Assembly: GCF_016775155.1 (NCBI RefSeq)
Contig: NZ_JAEUGD010000043.1
Span: 161,064-225,063, forward strand
DNA length: 64,000 nucleotides
Source of the DNA: Fulvivirga marina
Lineage (GTDB): Bacteria; Bacteroidota; Bacteroidia; Cytophagales; Cyclobacteriaceae
Reading direction: 5' to 3'
Part shown: positions 52,772 through 62,019 of the stretch, piece by piece
Layout of the letters: the number at the start of each line of letters is the position of its first letter
Position numbering within the stretch: position 1 is the stretch's first letter
Position numbers and translations under genes: made by a program
The notes under the pieces: generated by a model
Databases searched by the model: none
The model's input: only the letters and a program-made list of their open reading frames with translations
What the model was told of the DNA's origin: nothing

Positions 52772-53539
52772 ATGAAAGAGATGAATGCAAAAAAGACGAA
52801 ACTGGACAATATAAAAAACATTGATGACCTTACTGAGGAGGAGAAAAAAATTGTCCGGGCTTTTGAAGAGAAGGATTGGAACGAAATCAAGAGCTATGAT
52901 TCCTGGGTGATCTTTAAAGTGATGTCAGAGTTTGTTGAGGGATTTGAGAAATTGGCTAAAATTGGTCCTTGTGTTACTATTTTTGGCTCTGCCAGAACCC
53001 GTGATGATCATCAGTACTATAAAATGGCCGAAAATATAGCGGCTAAGTTGGTAAGGCATGGCTACGGAGTTATTTCCGGTGGAGGGCCTGGAATTATGGA
53101 GGCTGCCAATAAAGGGGCTAAGTCTGAAGGTGGTAAATCTGTAGGACTTAATATTATCCTCCCCTTTGAGCAGAAAGGGAATGAGTATATAGACCCTGAT
53201 AAGCTCATAACGTTTGATTACTTTTTTGTAAGAAAAGTAATGTTCACAAAATACTCTCAGGGGTTTATAGTAATGCCAGGTGGTTTTGGTACCCTGGATG
53301 AACTCTTTGAAGCCCTTACACTTATCCAAACCAAGAAAATTGGTAAGTTCCCAATTGTATTGGTAGGTAAAGAGTATTGGGGAGGGCTAATTGGCTGGAT
53401 TAAAGAAACTATGCTTCTCGCAGCAAATAATGTACATGAAGAAGACCTTGATTTGTTTAAGGTCGTGGAAACAGAGGCGGAGGCAGTAGATGCTATAGAT
53501 GATTTCTACTCCAAGTATATGCTATCGCCTAACTTCTAA
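52772..53539 (+). CDS. LOG-family protein (TIGR00730)
   Basis: The 255-residue protein has the LOG (lysine decarboxylase-like) fold: a long charged N-terminal helix, VTIFGSARTRDDHQYY, GYGVISGGGPGIMEAANKGA and the catalytic PGGFGTLDELFEALTLIQ, matching PGGxGTxxE. Members cut ribose 5-phosphate from nucleoside 5'-monophosphates, including cytokinin precursors. It is cytosolic and stands alone; a terminator follows. A second ATG three codons downstream is also possible. Confidence 0.9.
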   Translation: MKEMNAKKTKLDNIKNIDDLTEEEKKIVRAFEEKDWNEIKSYDSWVIFKVMSEFVEGFEKLAKIGPCVTIFGSARTRDDHQYYKMAENIAAKLVRHGYGVISGGGPGIMEAANKGAKSEGGKSVGLNIILPFEQKGNEYIDPDKLITFDYFFVRKVMFTKYSQGFIVMPGGFGTLDELFEALTLIQTKKIGKFPIVLVGKEYWGGLIGWIKETMLLAANNVHEEDLDLFKVVETEAEAVDAIDDFYSKYMLSPNF

Positions 53540-53556
53540 GGTATTGAAAGGTTTTT

Positions 53557-53600
53557 CAGGTCTGAATGTTTTGTAATTCAGACCTGACACAATTTTTCCC
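53557..53600 (+). terminator. Terminator after the LOG-family gene
   Basis: A perfect 11-bp stem CAGGTCTGAAT (53557-53567) and ATTCAGACCTG (53576-53586) with an 8-base loop, then ACACAATTTTTCCCTTTTT. Confidence 0.82.
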
Positions 53601-53717
53601 TTTTTGGGAATATCTATTTCGCGTAATTTTATTTTTTGGCGCAACCAGGCAGTGGAACTATTTTTGTTTTTGCCACATTAGATGTTTTGTAGTCTAACTT
53701 TTTAAACTCTCGCACTT

Positions 53718-54689
53718 ATGAAATATTTTCCCCATGCTATTTCGTTGCTTGCACTTATTTTAGTATGTGCATACATAAAGTATGATAGTGAGCAATCAAG
53801 GACTTCGGATATACATGCTGTTCCGCAGCAACAAAACCAAGGTAACTATGCATTTTATAAAGTAGATAATCCACCTGCAGGAGAGTATGCCGGATATCTT
53901 AATGCTGTTTCATTAGAGCTTCCTGGAGAATTATATTTTGCCGGAGAGCGAGTGCCATTAGAAATTCCCGATGTAAGAGAACGGTTAGATAGAGAATTAC
54001 ATATTAATACGTATTGGCATAGCAGTACTATTTTCTTAATAAAAAGGGCACATCAGTGGCTTCCACAGATTGAAAAGATATTGGCTAAAAATGGCATACC
54101 AGATGATTTTAAATATTTGACAGCTATTGAAGGAGGGTTTGTTAATGCTGTTTCACCAGCTAATGCAGTTGGTTTTTGGCAAATACTGGAGTCGTCAGGA
54201 GAGGAAAATGGCCTTGAAATTACCAAAGAAGTTGATGAGCGATATGACCCATTGAAGGCTACAGAGGCAGCGTGCAAGTACTTGGAAAAAGCTCACAGAA
54301 AATTTGATAATTGGACTAATGCTGCCGCTTCGTATAACAGAGGTATGGCAGGACTTCAAAGAGCTCTCAACAATCAAAAAGTAGATTCTTATTACGATCT
54401 TCTCCTAAACGAAGAAACTTCAAGGTATGTCTTCAGAATACTGGCAATTAAGGAAATAATTGAGAACCCGAAAAAATATGGTTTCAACATAGATAAGCGA
54501 CACTTATATGATCCTGAAGAATTGAGATATGTTGAAATTGACCATGACATTAAAGACCTTGTCGCTTTTTCTAAAGATCAGGGTATTAACTACAAACTTT
54601 TGAAGCGCCATAATCCCTGGTTGAGGCAAGATCACCTTGATGTAAAAAGAAATAAAACTTATCGAATAGCCATTCCACTAAATCCATAG
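53718..54689 (+). CDS. Lytic transglycosylase (SLT domain)
   Basis: The 323-residue protein has an N-terminal signal/anchor (FPHAISLLALILVCAYI) and an SLT lysozyme-like domain over about residues 115-245: FKYLTAIEGGFVNAVSPANAVGFWQI in parts, with the catalytic Glu in AIEGGF, and AAASYNRGMAGL in the later helix. The usual Glu-Ser pair is Glu-Gly here. A C-terminal segment (residues about 270-320) resembles the start of a LysM-like repeat (DLVAFSKDQGINYKLLKRHNPW). It should cut peptidoglycan in the periplasm in the manner of MltD. Confidence 0.88.
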   Translation: MKYFPHAISLLALILVCAYIKYDSEQSRTSDIHAVPQQQNQGNYAFYKVDNPPAGEYAGYLNAVSLELPGELYFAGERVPLEIPDVRERLDRELHINTYWHSSTIFLIKRAHQWLPQIEKILAKNGIPDDFKYLTAIEGGFVNAVSPANAVGFWQILESSGEENGLEITKEVDERYDPLKATEAACKYLEKAHRKFDNWTNAAASYNRGMAGLQRALNNQKVDSYYDLLLNEETSRYVFRILAIKEIIENPKKYGFNIDKRHLYDPEELRYVEIDHDIKDLVAFSKDQGINYKLLKRHNPWLRQDHLDVKRNKTYRIAIPLNP

Positions 54690-54695
54690 AAGGGG

Positions 54696-54821
54696 TTCCA
54701 TCGTAAGTTTCGTATAATTGTCTTTAAGCGGACAAGCCTGTCATATATTGGGAACCGCTTAAACTTAGCATATTAAGATGCGTTAATTTTATGAGACTTA
54801 GAAACAAAACTTACGATGGAA
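54696..54821. repeat. 126-bp region with nested inverted repeats over the arsenosugar start codon
   Basis: Outer arms of 15 bp (54696-54710 and 54807-54821) are exact inverted complements. The right arm contains the ATG of the first arsenosugar gene (54816). Inside, a second exact 9-bp pair, TTTAAGCGG (54723-54731) and CCGCTTAAA (54755-54763), forms a hairpin. If transcribed from upstream, the RNA could fold to hide the start codon. Alternatively the left arm is a terminator-like or recombination remnant. Confidence 0.6.
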
Positions 54822-55151
54822 AAGACCTATTATGATCCTGCGGATCTAAAAAAGTTTGGAGATGTAGCAGATTTTCAGCCTGAGTTGGCCAAGAAATTTT
54901 TTGATTACTATGGAGATGTATTTAAAGACGGAGCGCTTACATCCAGAGAAAAATCTTTGATAGCTTTAGCTGTGGCACATGCTGTACAATGTCCCTATTG
55001 CATTGACGCTTATACCTCAGACTCACTGGAAAAAGGAGCTACAGAACAGCAGATGATGGAGGCTGTGCATGTGACAACAGCTATTCGAGGAGGCGCTTCA
55101 CTTGTTCATGGCGTGCAGATGATGAACAAAGTCAAGAAGCTTTCCATGTAA
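54816..55151 (+). CDS. AhpD-like protein of arsenosugar cluster
   Basis: The 111-residue protein has the carboxymuconolactone decarboxylase/AhpD fold with the redox motif QCPYCIDAYT (CxxC followed by the distal polar residues) and a preceding helix LTSREKSLIALAVAHAV. It belongs to the peroxidase-like group found with ArsS. The ArsS gene follows after 11 bases, which supports a role in the arsenic pathway, perhaps keeping an arsenic intermediate or thiol reduced. The ATG sits in the right arm of an inverted repeat. Confidence 0.85.
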   Translation: MEKTYYDPADLKKFGDVADFQPELAKKFFDYYGDVFKDGALTSREKSLIALAVAHAVQCPYCIDAYTSDSLEKGATEQQMMEAVHVTTAIRGGASLVHGVQMMNKVKKLSM

Positions 55152-55162
55152 AATATCAAAGG

Positions 55163-56218
55163 ATGATAAAAACGTTGAAGTCACGGAATCACACTCTAGC
55201 TAGTGGACAGGAGCAGTTAAAGTTTTTGTCTAATGGTATTTTTGGGGATGATAAGCTGCCAACATTTCGTAAAAAGATTGAGGCTCTTGATGAATTCCCC
55301 TTAAAACCTGCAAGTATTGAAATTTTTCAGGTTAACGTCGGCTATATGTGCAATCAAGTTTGTAAGCACTGCCATGTTGATGCCGGCCCAGATAGAAAGG
55401 AGGTGATGAGCAGGGAGACTATGGAAGTATGTCTGGATATAATGAGTAAAACACAGATACATACATTGGATCTTACCGGAGGAGCTCCTGAAATGAATCC
55501 GGATTTCCGGTGGTTTGTTGAAGAAGCCAATAAAGCTGGGGTTCAAGAAATCATTGTGCGTTCAAACCTGACTATAATTCTGGCAAACCCAAAATATCGT
55601 GATCTTCCGAAGTTCTTTAAGAAAAACAAAGTAAGAGTAGTGTCTTCCTTGCCATTTTATCAACCCGATAAGACGGACCGTCAGAGAGGAGAAGGGGTAT
55701 TTGCCAAGTCAATAGAAGCTTTGCAAATGTTAAATGCTGCCGGCTATGGTAAGGAGGGGTCAGGTTTATACCTTGACTTGGTGTACAACCCAGGAGGAGC
55801 ATTTCTACCTGGTAATCAGTTAGAGCTTGAGAGAGATTTTAAAAAGGAACTCAAAAACCACTATGATATTGAGTTTAATAGCCTTTTTACCATTACTAAC
55901 CTACCAATTAGCCGGTTTCTTGATTTTTTGGTTAGAACAGAAAATTATGAGGAGTATATGGAAAAGCTAGTAGGTTCTTTTAATCCAGCAGCAGTCAAAG
56001 GTGTTATGTGTCGCAATACAATCTCTGTTGATTATGACGGTCATATGTATGATTGTGACTTTAACCAGATGCTGGGGCTGAAAGTTGATCAGAAGGCAGG
56101 ACAGCATATATGTGACTTTGACTTGGAGAAGTTGGAGAATCGTCATATCGCCATTAGTCAGCATTGCTATGGATGCACGGCAGGTGCAGGGTCCAGTTGT
56201 CAGGGTACTGTTGCATAA
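55163..56218 (+). CDS. arsS: Arsenosugar biosynthesis radical SAM protein ArsS
   Basis: The 351-residue enzyme has the radical SAM cluster motif GYMCNQVCKHCHVDAGP (CxxxCxxC), then LDLTGGAPEMNP, the SAM-binding IVRSNLTI, and a C-terminal DUF3641-like domain with MCRNTISVDYDG, DCDFNQMLGL and HCYGCTAGAGSSCQG. That combination identifies ArsS, which joins a 5'-deoxyadenosyl group to dimethylarsenite, the first committed step towards arsenosugars. It lies in an operon with AhpD-like, nucleoside phosphorylase, methyltransferase and reductase genes. The motif and cysteine-rich end are complete. Confidence 0.92.
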   Translation: MIKTLKSRNHTLASGQEQLKFLSNGIFGDDKLPTFRKKIEALDEFPLKPASIEIFQVNVGYMCNQVCKHCHVDAGPDRKEVMSRETMEVCLDIMSKTQIHTLDLTGGAPEMNPDFRWFVEEANKAGVQEIIVRSNLTIILANPKYRDLPKFFKKNKVRVVSSLPFYQPDKTDRQRGEGVFAKSIEALQMLNAAGYGKEGSGLYLDLVYNPGGAFLPGNQLELERDFKKELKNHYDIEFNSLFTITNLPISRFLDFLVRTENYEEYMEKLVGSFNPAAVKGVMCRNTISVDYDGHMYDCDFNQMLGLKVDQKAGQHICDFDLEKLENRHIAISQHCYGCTAGAGSSCQGTVA

Positions 56219-56288
56219 TATCTGGTGTTGGCTAAATTTACAGGCTTTAAATCATGGGGCAATCCCGCAAGCCAATAAAACTATTCTA

Positions 56289-57107
56289 ATGACTATTGAT
56301 CAAATAAAAGAAACAGCCTCCTTTTTAAAGGAGAAAGGCTTTATAGCCCCTCAGGTGGGTGTAATACTTGGCACTGGCTTAGGCAGCCAGTTTGTCTCTA
56401 AAATCCAAGTGGAAAAAGAAATTGCCTATAAAGACATCCCTCATTTTCCAGTAGCAACGGTTGAGTTTCATAGTGGAAAGCTAATCTACGGTGAGGTAAA
56501 TGGTAAGAAGGTAGTAGCCATGCAGGGTAGGTTTCACTTTTACGAAGGGTATAACATGAAACAGGTTACTTTTCCGGTTAGAGTTATGAAACTCTTGGGT
56601 ATTGAGTACCTGTTTGTTTCTAACGCCGGAGGAAGTATGAACCTGGATTGGAAGAAAGGAGATTTGATGCTGATTGAAGATCATATTAACTTATTGCCTG
56701 ATAACCCGTTAACAGGACCAAATCTTGATGAACTCGGGCCGAGGTTCCCTGATATGAGTAACCCTTATGACTCGATAATGAATTCAGCACTAGAAGATAT
56801 TGCTATTGAAAAAGGTATTACACTCAATAAAGGTGTTTATGTAGCTGTATCTGGTCCTAACTTAGAAACCAGGGCAGAGTATCGCTTTCTAAGGAATATA
56901 GGCGCAGACGTAGTGGGAATGTCAACCGTTCCTGAAGTGATAGTAGCTAATCATATGAGTCTGCCATGTTGTGCAATTTCAGTGCTTACGGATGACTGCG
57001 ACCCTGATAACCTTATGCCAGTCGACATTGAAGAGATCATCGAAGCAGCGGGCCAGGCGGAACCAAAACTAACAGAACTCTATACTGAACTAATAAAGAG
57101 ATTGTGA
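56289..57107 (+). CDS. Purine nucleoside phosphorylase (trimeric type) in arsenosugar operon
   Basis: The 272-residue enzyme belongs to the trimeric PNP/MTAP family: GVILGTGLGSQF for phosphate, HFPVATVEFHSG, MQGRFHFYEGYNM, VSNAGGSMN, YVAVSGPNLETRAEYRFL and DVVGMSTVPEVIVA with the purine-binding residues. It cleaves purine nucleosides with phosphate. Its place between arsS and arsM suggests it releases adenine from the dimethylarsinoyl-deoxyadenosine made by ArsS (inference). The ATG at 56289 is chosen; the frame is open back into arsS. The TGA overlaps the next ATG (TGATG). Confidence 0.9.
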   Translation: MTIDQIKETASFLKEKGFIAPQVGVILGTGLGSQFVSKIQVEKEIAYKDIPHFPVATVEFHSGKLIYGEVNGKKVVAMQGRFHFYEGYNMKQVTFPVRVMKLLGIEYLFVSNAGGSMNLDWKKGDLMLIEDHINLLPDNPLTGPNLDELGPRFPDMSNPYDSIMNSALEDIAIEKGITLNKGVYVAVSGPNLETRAEYRFLRNIGADVVGMSTVPEVIVANHMSLPCCAISVLTDDCDPDNLMPVDIEEIIEAAGQAEPKLTELYTELIKRL

Positions 57108-58078
57108 TGGAGACATACTTGCAAACGACCAAAGATGTATATAAGAAGGCAGCGGAAAACCCTGATATCGGGCTTTGCTGTACCACAACCCCTGTTTGGC
57201 AACTACCCGGACTCCAAATCCCTAAGAAAATGTTGGATATGAATTATGGGTGTGGTAGTACGGTAAACCCGCGAGACCTTGTTAATAACCCTAAGGTTTT
57301 GTATGTAGGTGTTGGAGGAGGTATGGAACTTTTGCAGTTTACATATTTTAGCCGACAAACAGCAGGAGTAATAGGGCTGGATGTAGTGGATGAGATGCTG
57401 GAAGCCAGTGCTAAAAATTTTAAAGAAGCTGAAGAATTGAACTCATGGTTTAAATCAGAATATGTTGATCTCCGTAAAGGAGATGCGCTTGATTTGCCAG
57501 TTGAAGATAGTTATGTAGATGTAGCAGCTCAAAATTGTCTGTTCAACATTTTTACTAAGGACGACCTTAAAAAGGCCCTGACGGAAATGTTCAGGGTGCT
57601 AAAACCTCATGGAAGGTTAGTGTTGTCGGATCCTGTTTGTGAGCAAGAGATGCCCGAGAACCTTCAAAATGATGAACGTTTAAGAGCATTATGTCTTAGC
57701 GGTGCACTACCGCTAAAAGATTACATCAAAATGATTACTGATATTGGTTTTGGTACAATAGAAGTACGTGCCAAGCGAGCTTACCGTATTTTGTCTTCAA
57801 AACATTATGATACTTCAGAAAATATATTCATTGAAAGTGTTGAGGTATGCGCCATCAAAGATCCAATGCCAGAAGATGGACCTTGTGTATTTACTGGTAA
57901 AACAGCAATCTACTATGGAGAAAATGAATACTTTGATGATAAAAAAGGGCACGTTTTAATGCAGAATCAGCCACTGGCAATTTGCGATAAAACAGCAACT
58001 GCATTGGCAAAACTAAATAGAGAAGATATTTTCATCTCTGACTCAACTTATTTTTATGATGGGGGTGGATGCTGTTAA
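57107..58078 (+). CDS. arsM: Arsenite methyltransferase ArsM (arsenosugar type)
   Basis: The 323-residue protein is a SAM methyltransferase of the ArsM group that goes with ArsS. It begins DVYKKAAENPDIGLCCTTTPVW, has the early cysteine pair CC and a later YGCGSTVNPRD, then SAM motif VLYVGVGGGMELLQF and LKKALTEMFRVLKPHGRLVLSDPV, and ends with a Cys pair GGGGCC-like tail (YDGGGCC). Cysteines bind arsenic(III). It should make the dimethylarsenite used by ArsS. Start: the ATG at 57107 overlaps the upstream stop by one base; a GTG three bases earlier is less likely. Confidence 0.9.
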   Translation: METYLQTTKDVYKKAAENPDIGLCCTTTPVWQLPGLQIPKKMLDMNYGCGSTVNPRDLVNNPKVLYVGVGGGMELLQFTYFSRQTAGVIGLDVVDEMLEASAKNFKEAEELNSWFKSEYVDLRKGDALDLPVEDSYVDVAAQNCLFNIFTKDDLKKALTEMFRVLKPHGRLVLSDPVCEQEMPENLQNDERLRALCLSGALPLKDYIKMITDIGFGTIEVRAKRAYRILSSKHYDTSENIFIESVEVCAIKDPMPEDGPCVFTGKTAIYYGENEYFDDKKGHVLMQNQPLAICDKTATALAKLNREDIFISDSTYFYDGGGCC

Positions 58079-58089
58079 TAGCTAAAAAT

Positions 58090-58995
58090 ATGGAGAATAG
58101 AAAACTGAGTATGAATCAGCTGAAAGTAGTGTCAAATTCCCCATTAAAACTTTCCCCGTTGGTGCTCGGCAAATGGCATGTCAATGAACTCACACAAGCA
58201 AAGTTTGAAGAGTTGATAAATGCAGCACTTGATGTTGGTATAACCAGCTTCGATCATGCGGATATATACGGTGGTTATACATGTGAAAGTGTTTTTGGAC
58301 AATGGATGAAGGGTAACACTGTCCTAAGAGATAAGATACAATTAATATCCAAATGTGGTATTAAGCTCATATCGGATCAGAGGCCCTCTCACCGGATCCA
58401 ACATTACGATACCACGAAGGCACATATTATTAGTTCCGTGGAGCAATCCCTAAAAAATCTGCAGACAGATTATCTTGACCTTTTGCTGATACACCGGCCT
58501 GATCCGCTTATGCCGGTAGAAGAGGTGAGTGCCGCTTTTAGTCAATTAAAGGAACAAGGTAAAGTGCTACACTTTGGCGTTTCAAACTTTACTAATATAC
58601 AATTTGAATTATTGTCTAAATATAGCGATCAGCCTTTGGTCACTAACCAGATAGAAATTTCCTTGTTTAAAAGTGAAGCGATGTTTGATGGTACTTTGGA
58701 TTACCTGATGGCCAATACGATCAACCCCATGGCATGGTCGCCATTGGGAGGCAGGGAAAATGTAATGTCTTTAGTTGAAAATCAGGAGGTAAAGAGGATT
58801 GCGGCAAAATATGGTGTGGAAACCGGAAATTTACTTCTCTCATGGTTACTGAAGCATCCATCTGCTATAATTCCCGTTATGGGCACTATGAACCCGGAAA
58901 GAGTCAGATCATCAGTTGAATCCTTGAATACAGACATGGAAAGAGAAGACTGGTTTGAGCTTCTCGAAATAGCCAGGGGGTATCCTATTCCATAA
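58090..58995 (+). CDS. YdhF-like aldo/keto reductase of arsenosugar operon
   Basis: The 301-residue enzyme is an aldo/keto reductase close to the YdhF group. It has LVLGKWHVNE, SFDHADIYGGYTCESVFG with catalytic Asp and Tyr, LISKCGIK with Lys, LLLIHRPDPLMPVEEV with His, HFGVSNFT and IIPVMGTMNPERV. The gene starts 11 bases after arsM, so it is probably in the same transcript. A role in reducing an aldehyde formed after the phosphorylase step is attractive but inferred. ATG codons at 58069 and 58111 are other possible starts; 58090 is first after the arsM stop. Confidence 0.85.
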   Translation: MENRKLSMNQLKVVSNSPLKLSPLVLGKWHVNELTQAKFEELINAALDVGITSFDHADIYGGYTCESVFGQWMKGNTVLRDKIQLISKCGIKLISDQRPSHRIQHYDTTKAHIISSVEQSLKNLQTDYLDLLLIHRPDPLMPVEEVSAAFSQLKEQGKVLHFGVSNFTNIQFELLSKYSDQPLVTNQIEISLFKSEAMFDGTLDYLMANTINPMAWSPLGGRENVMSLVENQEVKRIAAKYGVETGNLLLSWLLKHPSAIIPVMGTMNPERVRSSVESLNTDMEREDWFELLEIARGYPIP

Positions 58996-59029
58996 TAGCT
59001 TACTGCATTGCCCGGATTGTTAAAGAGCA

Positions 59030-59061
59030 GTTGGATATAAGCAATCTAAAGCTCAATTTTG
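59030..59061 (+). promoter_or_regulatory. Possible uvrA promoter
   Basis: GTTG at 59030-59033, 20-base spacer, CAATTTTG at 59054-59061, one base off TAnnTTTG. The start would lie about 25 bases before the uvrA ATG at 59092. No LexA-like box is recognised. Confidence 0.4.
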
Positions 59062-59091
59062 TAGATTATTAATCAACTATTACCATAGCCT

Positions 59092-61950
59092 ATGATTACT
59101 GACGAGGACGCAAAGAAACAAAGGGATGACTACGATATAACCGGCTATGACAACATAGAAATACTGGGGGCTCGTGAGCATAACCTAAAAAATGTGAATC
59201 TTACATTTCCCAGAAATCAACTGACAGTCATTACCGGAATTAGTGGTAGTGGCAAGTCTTCTCTTGCCTTTGATACTATCTATGCAGAAGGGCAGCGCCG
59301 GTATATGGAAAGTTTTAGTGCCTATGCACGTTCTTTTATCGGTAACCTAGAGAGGCCAGATGTAGACAAGATCAACGGGCTGAGTCCGGTAATTTCCATT
59401 GAGCAAAAAACAACCTCAAGAAACCCTCGTTCGACTGTAGGGACTGTAACAGAGATTTATGACTTTATGAGGCTGTTATATGCCCGGGCAGGAGAAGCTT
59501 TTTCGTACTCTACCGGAGAAAAGATGGTGAGGCAGTCCGAGGATCAGATTCTTGATCATATATTGTTAGCTTTCAATGGGGAGAAGCTGACTATTCTTGC
59601 CCCGGTGGTTAAGGGGCGTAAAGGGCATTATCGCGAGCTTTTTCAGCAGATTAGAAAAAGTGGCTACTCTCGTGTTCGTGTAGATGGAGAGCTACAGGAA
59701 CTGACACCTAAAATGCAGGTAGATCGATACAAGACTCATGATATTGAGGTGGTCATTGATAGGATAGTGGTTGATCAGGGTGATCGGTACAGAATTAGCC
59801 AATCACTGGCAACAGCCCTAAAGCAAGGGGAAGGTGTATTGATGCTTTTAGATCAGGAAAACCAAACTCACCACTTCTCAAAATACCTGATGGACCCTAA
59901 ATCGGGACTGTCTTATGATGAACCTGCTCCAAATACTTTTTCATTTAACTCCCCCTATGGTGCATGTCCAAAATGTAATGGATTAGGTGTTATTGAAGAA
60001 ATAACCGAGGAATCAGTAATCCCGGATAAATCACTAAGTATTAGTAGAGGAGGTATATTACCCCTTGGGGAATTTAGAGATATTTGGATTTTCAAAAAAA
60101 TAGAAGCCATCCTTAAAAGGTATAAAGTAAACCTGACCACGCCGATTAAAGACATTCCTGAAGATGTTATAAAAACTTTGCTTTACGGCGATTCCGTTCC
60201 GGTTGCTGTAAAGTCGGTAAAATACCCGGGTACTGACTGGAATACCAAGTTTGAGGGGATTATTAAGTTTTTGGAGAAGCAAAGAGAGGGCGGTTCGGAT
60301 AAGATCCAGCAGTGGGTCAACGACTTTACTGTTTCAGTTACATGTCCGGCATGTAATGGAGCCAGACTAAAAAAGGAAGCTCTACATTTTCTGATTGATA
60401 ATCAGAATATATCTCAGCTTGCGGAGTATGATATCAAGACTTTGTGGAGTTGGTTTGATGGTCTTGAGTTGAGGCTTTCTGACAAGCAAAATGTAATAGC
60501 AGCCGAAGTACTTAAAGAAATTAGGAAAAGAATCGGGTTCTTACTGGATGTAGGGCTTGACTATCTTCACCTGAACAGGCCATTAAAAACTTTGTCCGGA
60601 GGAGAAGCTCAGCGTATCCGGTTGGCAACACAAATAGGCACGCAGCTGGTTGGGGTTCTTTATATTTTGGATGAGCCCAGTATAGGCCTGCATCAAAGAG
60701 ACAACGTGAAGCTAATTAAGGCGCTCAAAGATTTGCGAGATCTTGGTAACTCTGTCATAGTAGTGGAGCATGATAAAGATATGATGCTTGCATCTGATCA
60801 TATTATAGACATTGGTCCTGGGGCTGGGCGTCATGGTGGTCACATAGTGGCTCAGGGTGTTCCCAAGGATTTTCTTAAACAAGGCAGCGCTACAGCCGAC
60901 TACCTTAAGGGCAAGCGCAATATTGAGGTGCCTTCTGAAAGAAGGAAGGGCAATGGAAAAAAACTCAAGCTTACCGGAGCTAATGGACATAACCTAAAGA
61001 ATGTAAACCTAGAAGTGCCGTTGGGTACTCTAACTCTGGTTACCGGTGTGTCAGGTAGTGGAAAGTCTACCTTAATCCACGATACACTGTTCCCGATTCT
61101 CAATCAGAAATTTTATAGGTCTAGAAGAGAGCCTTTAACTTATAAAAGTGTAAAAGGTCTGGAGCACCTTGATAAAGTAATAGAAGTAGATCAGTCACCT
61201 ATAGGCCGTACTCCTCGTTCTAACCCTGCTACCTATACTGGAGTTTTTACAGATATCAGAGCGCTGTTTGCAGAACTTCCAGAGGCTAAGATCCGTGGCT
61301 ATAAACCTGGCAGGTTTTCCTTCAACGTTAAAGGAGGTAGGTGCGAAACCTGCGAGGGAGCGGGGTTGCGTTTGATTGAGATGGATTTTCTGCCTGATGT
61401 ACACGTGCCTTGTGAAACCTGCAAAGGTAAACGCTATAACCGTGAAACATTGGAGGTTCGGTTTAAGGGTAAATCTATATCAGATGTATTGGAAATGACG
61501 GTTGAGGAATCAGTGGAGTTTTTTGAACACCAGCCTAAAATACTTCGGAAAATAAAGACCCTAAATGATGTTGGCTTGGGTTATATTTCATTAGGTCAGC
61601 ATGCAACAACACTTTCTGGTGGTGAAGCTCAAAGAGTCAAACTTGCTACTGAGCTTTCTAAAAAAGACACAGGAAAGACTTTATACATACTTGATGAACC
61701 CACTACCGGTTTGCACTTTCAGGATATACAGCATTTGTTGGATGTAATTAATCGATTAGTAGACAAGGGCAATACAGTCTTGATTATTGAGCACAACCTG
61801 GATGTAATCAAAGTAGCAGATCATATAGTAGACTTAGGCCCTGAGGGAGGAAATGGTGGAGGTACTATTGTTTGTTCAGGTACGCCTGAAGATCTTATTA
61901 AGAGCGATCAAAGTTATACGGCTAAATTCTTAAAAGACGAATTATTATAA
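59092..61950 (+). CDS. uvrA: Excinuclease ABC subunit A
   Basis: The 952-residue protein is the damage-recognition ATPase of nucleotide excision repair. Two ABC modules are present: Walker A GISGSGKSSLAFD (near residue 48) and GVSGSGKSTLIHD (near 650), signature segments LSGGEAQRIRLATQIG and LSGGEAQRVKLATEL, and Walker B YILDEPSIGLHQRD and YILDEPTTGLHFQD. Zinc modules CPKCNGLG ... CPACNGARL and CETCEGAG ... CETCKGKRYN are intact. It works with UvrB, encoded elsewhere. It is a single gene after the arsenosugar operon. Confidence 0.97.
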   Translation: MITDEDAKKQRDDYDITGYDNIEILGAREHNLKNVNLTFPRNQLTVITGISGSGKSSLAFDTIYAEGQRRYMESFSAYARSFIGNLERPDVDKINGLSPVISIEQKTTSRNPRSTVGTVTEIYDFMRLLYARAGEAFSYSTGEKMVRQSEDQILDHILLAFNGEKLTILAPVVKGRKGHYRELFQQIRKSGYSRVRVDGELQELTPKMQVDRYKTHDIEVVIDRIVVDQGDRYRISQSLATALKQGEGVLMLLDQENQTHHFSKYLMDPKSGLSYDEPAPNTFSFNSPYGACPKCNGLGVIEEITEESVIPDKSLSISRGGILPLGEFRDIWIFKKIEAILKRYKVNLTTPIKDIPEDVIKTLLYGDSVPVAVKSVKYPGTDWNTKFEGIIKFLEKQREGGSDKIQQWVNDFTVSVTCPACNGARLKKEALHFLIDNQNISQLAEYDIKTLWSWFDGLELRLSDKQNVIAAEVLKEIRKRIGFLLDVGLDYLHLNRPLKTLSGGEAQRIRLATQIGTQLVGVLYILDEPSIGLHQRDNVKLIKALKDLRDLGNSVIVVEHDKDMMLASDHIIDIGPGAGRHGGHIVAQGVPKDFLKQGSATADYLKGKRNIEVPSERRKGNGKKLKLTGANGHNLKNVNLEVPLGTLTLVTGVSGSGKSTLIHDTLFPILNQKFYRSRREPLTYKSVKGLEHLDKVIEVDQSPIGRTPRSNPATYTGVFTDIRALFAELPEAKIRGYKPGRFSFNVKGGRCETCEGAGLRLIEMDFLPDVHVPCETCKGKRYNRETLEVRFKGKSISDVLEMTVEESVEFFEHQPKILRKIKTLNDVGLGYISLGQHATTLSGGEAQRVKLATELSKKDTGKTLYILDEPTTGLHFQDIQHLLDVINRLVDKGNTVLIIEHNLDVIKVADHIVDLGPEGGNGGGTIVCSGTPEDLIKSDQSYTAKFLKDELL

Positions 61951-62019
61951 AATATTTGGTTTTATGTTCATTATGAAATAAACTTAGGATGCCCCATTTA
62001 ACAATTCTAAACTAGTATA

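Noticed and set aside
56085..56288. N-terminal 68-residue extension of the purine nucleoside phosphorylase
   Set aside because: It overlaps the end of arsS in another frame and has no similarity to the family; the enzyme begins at the ATG 56289.
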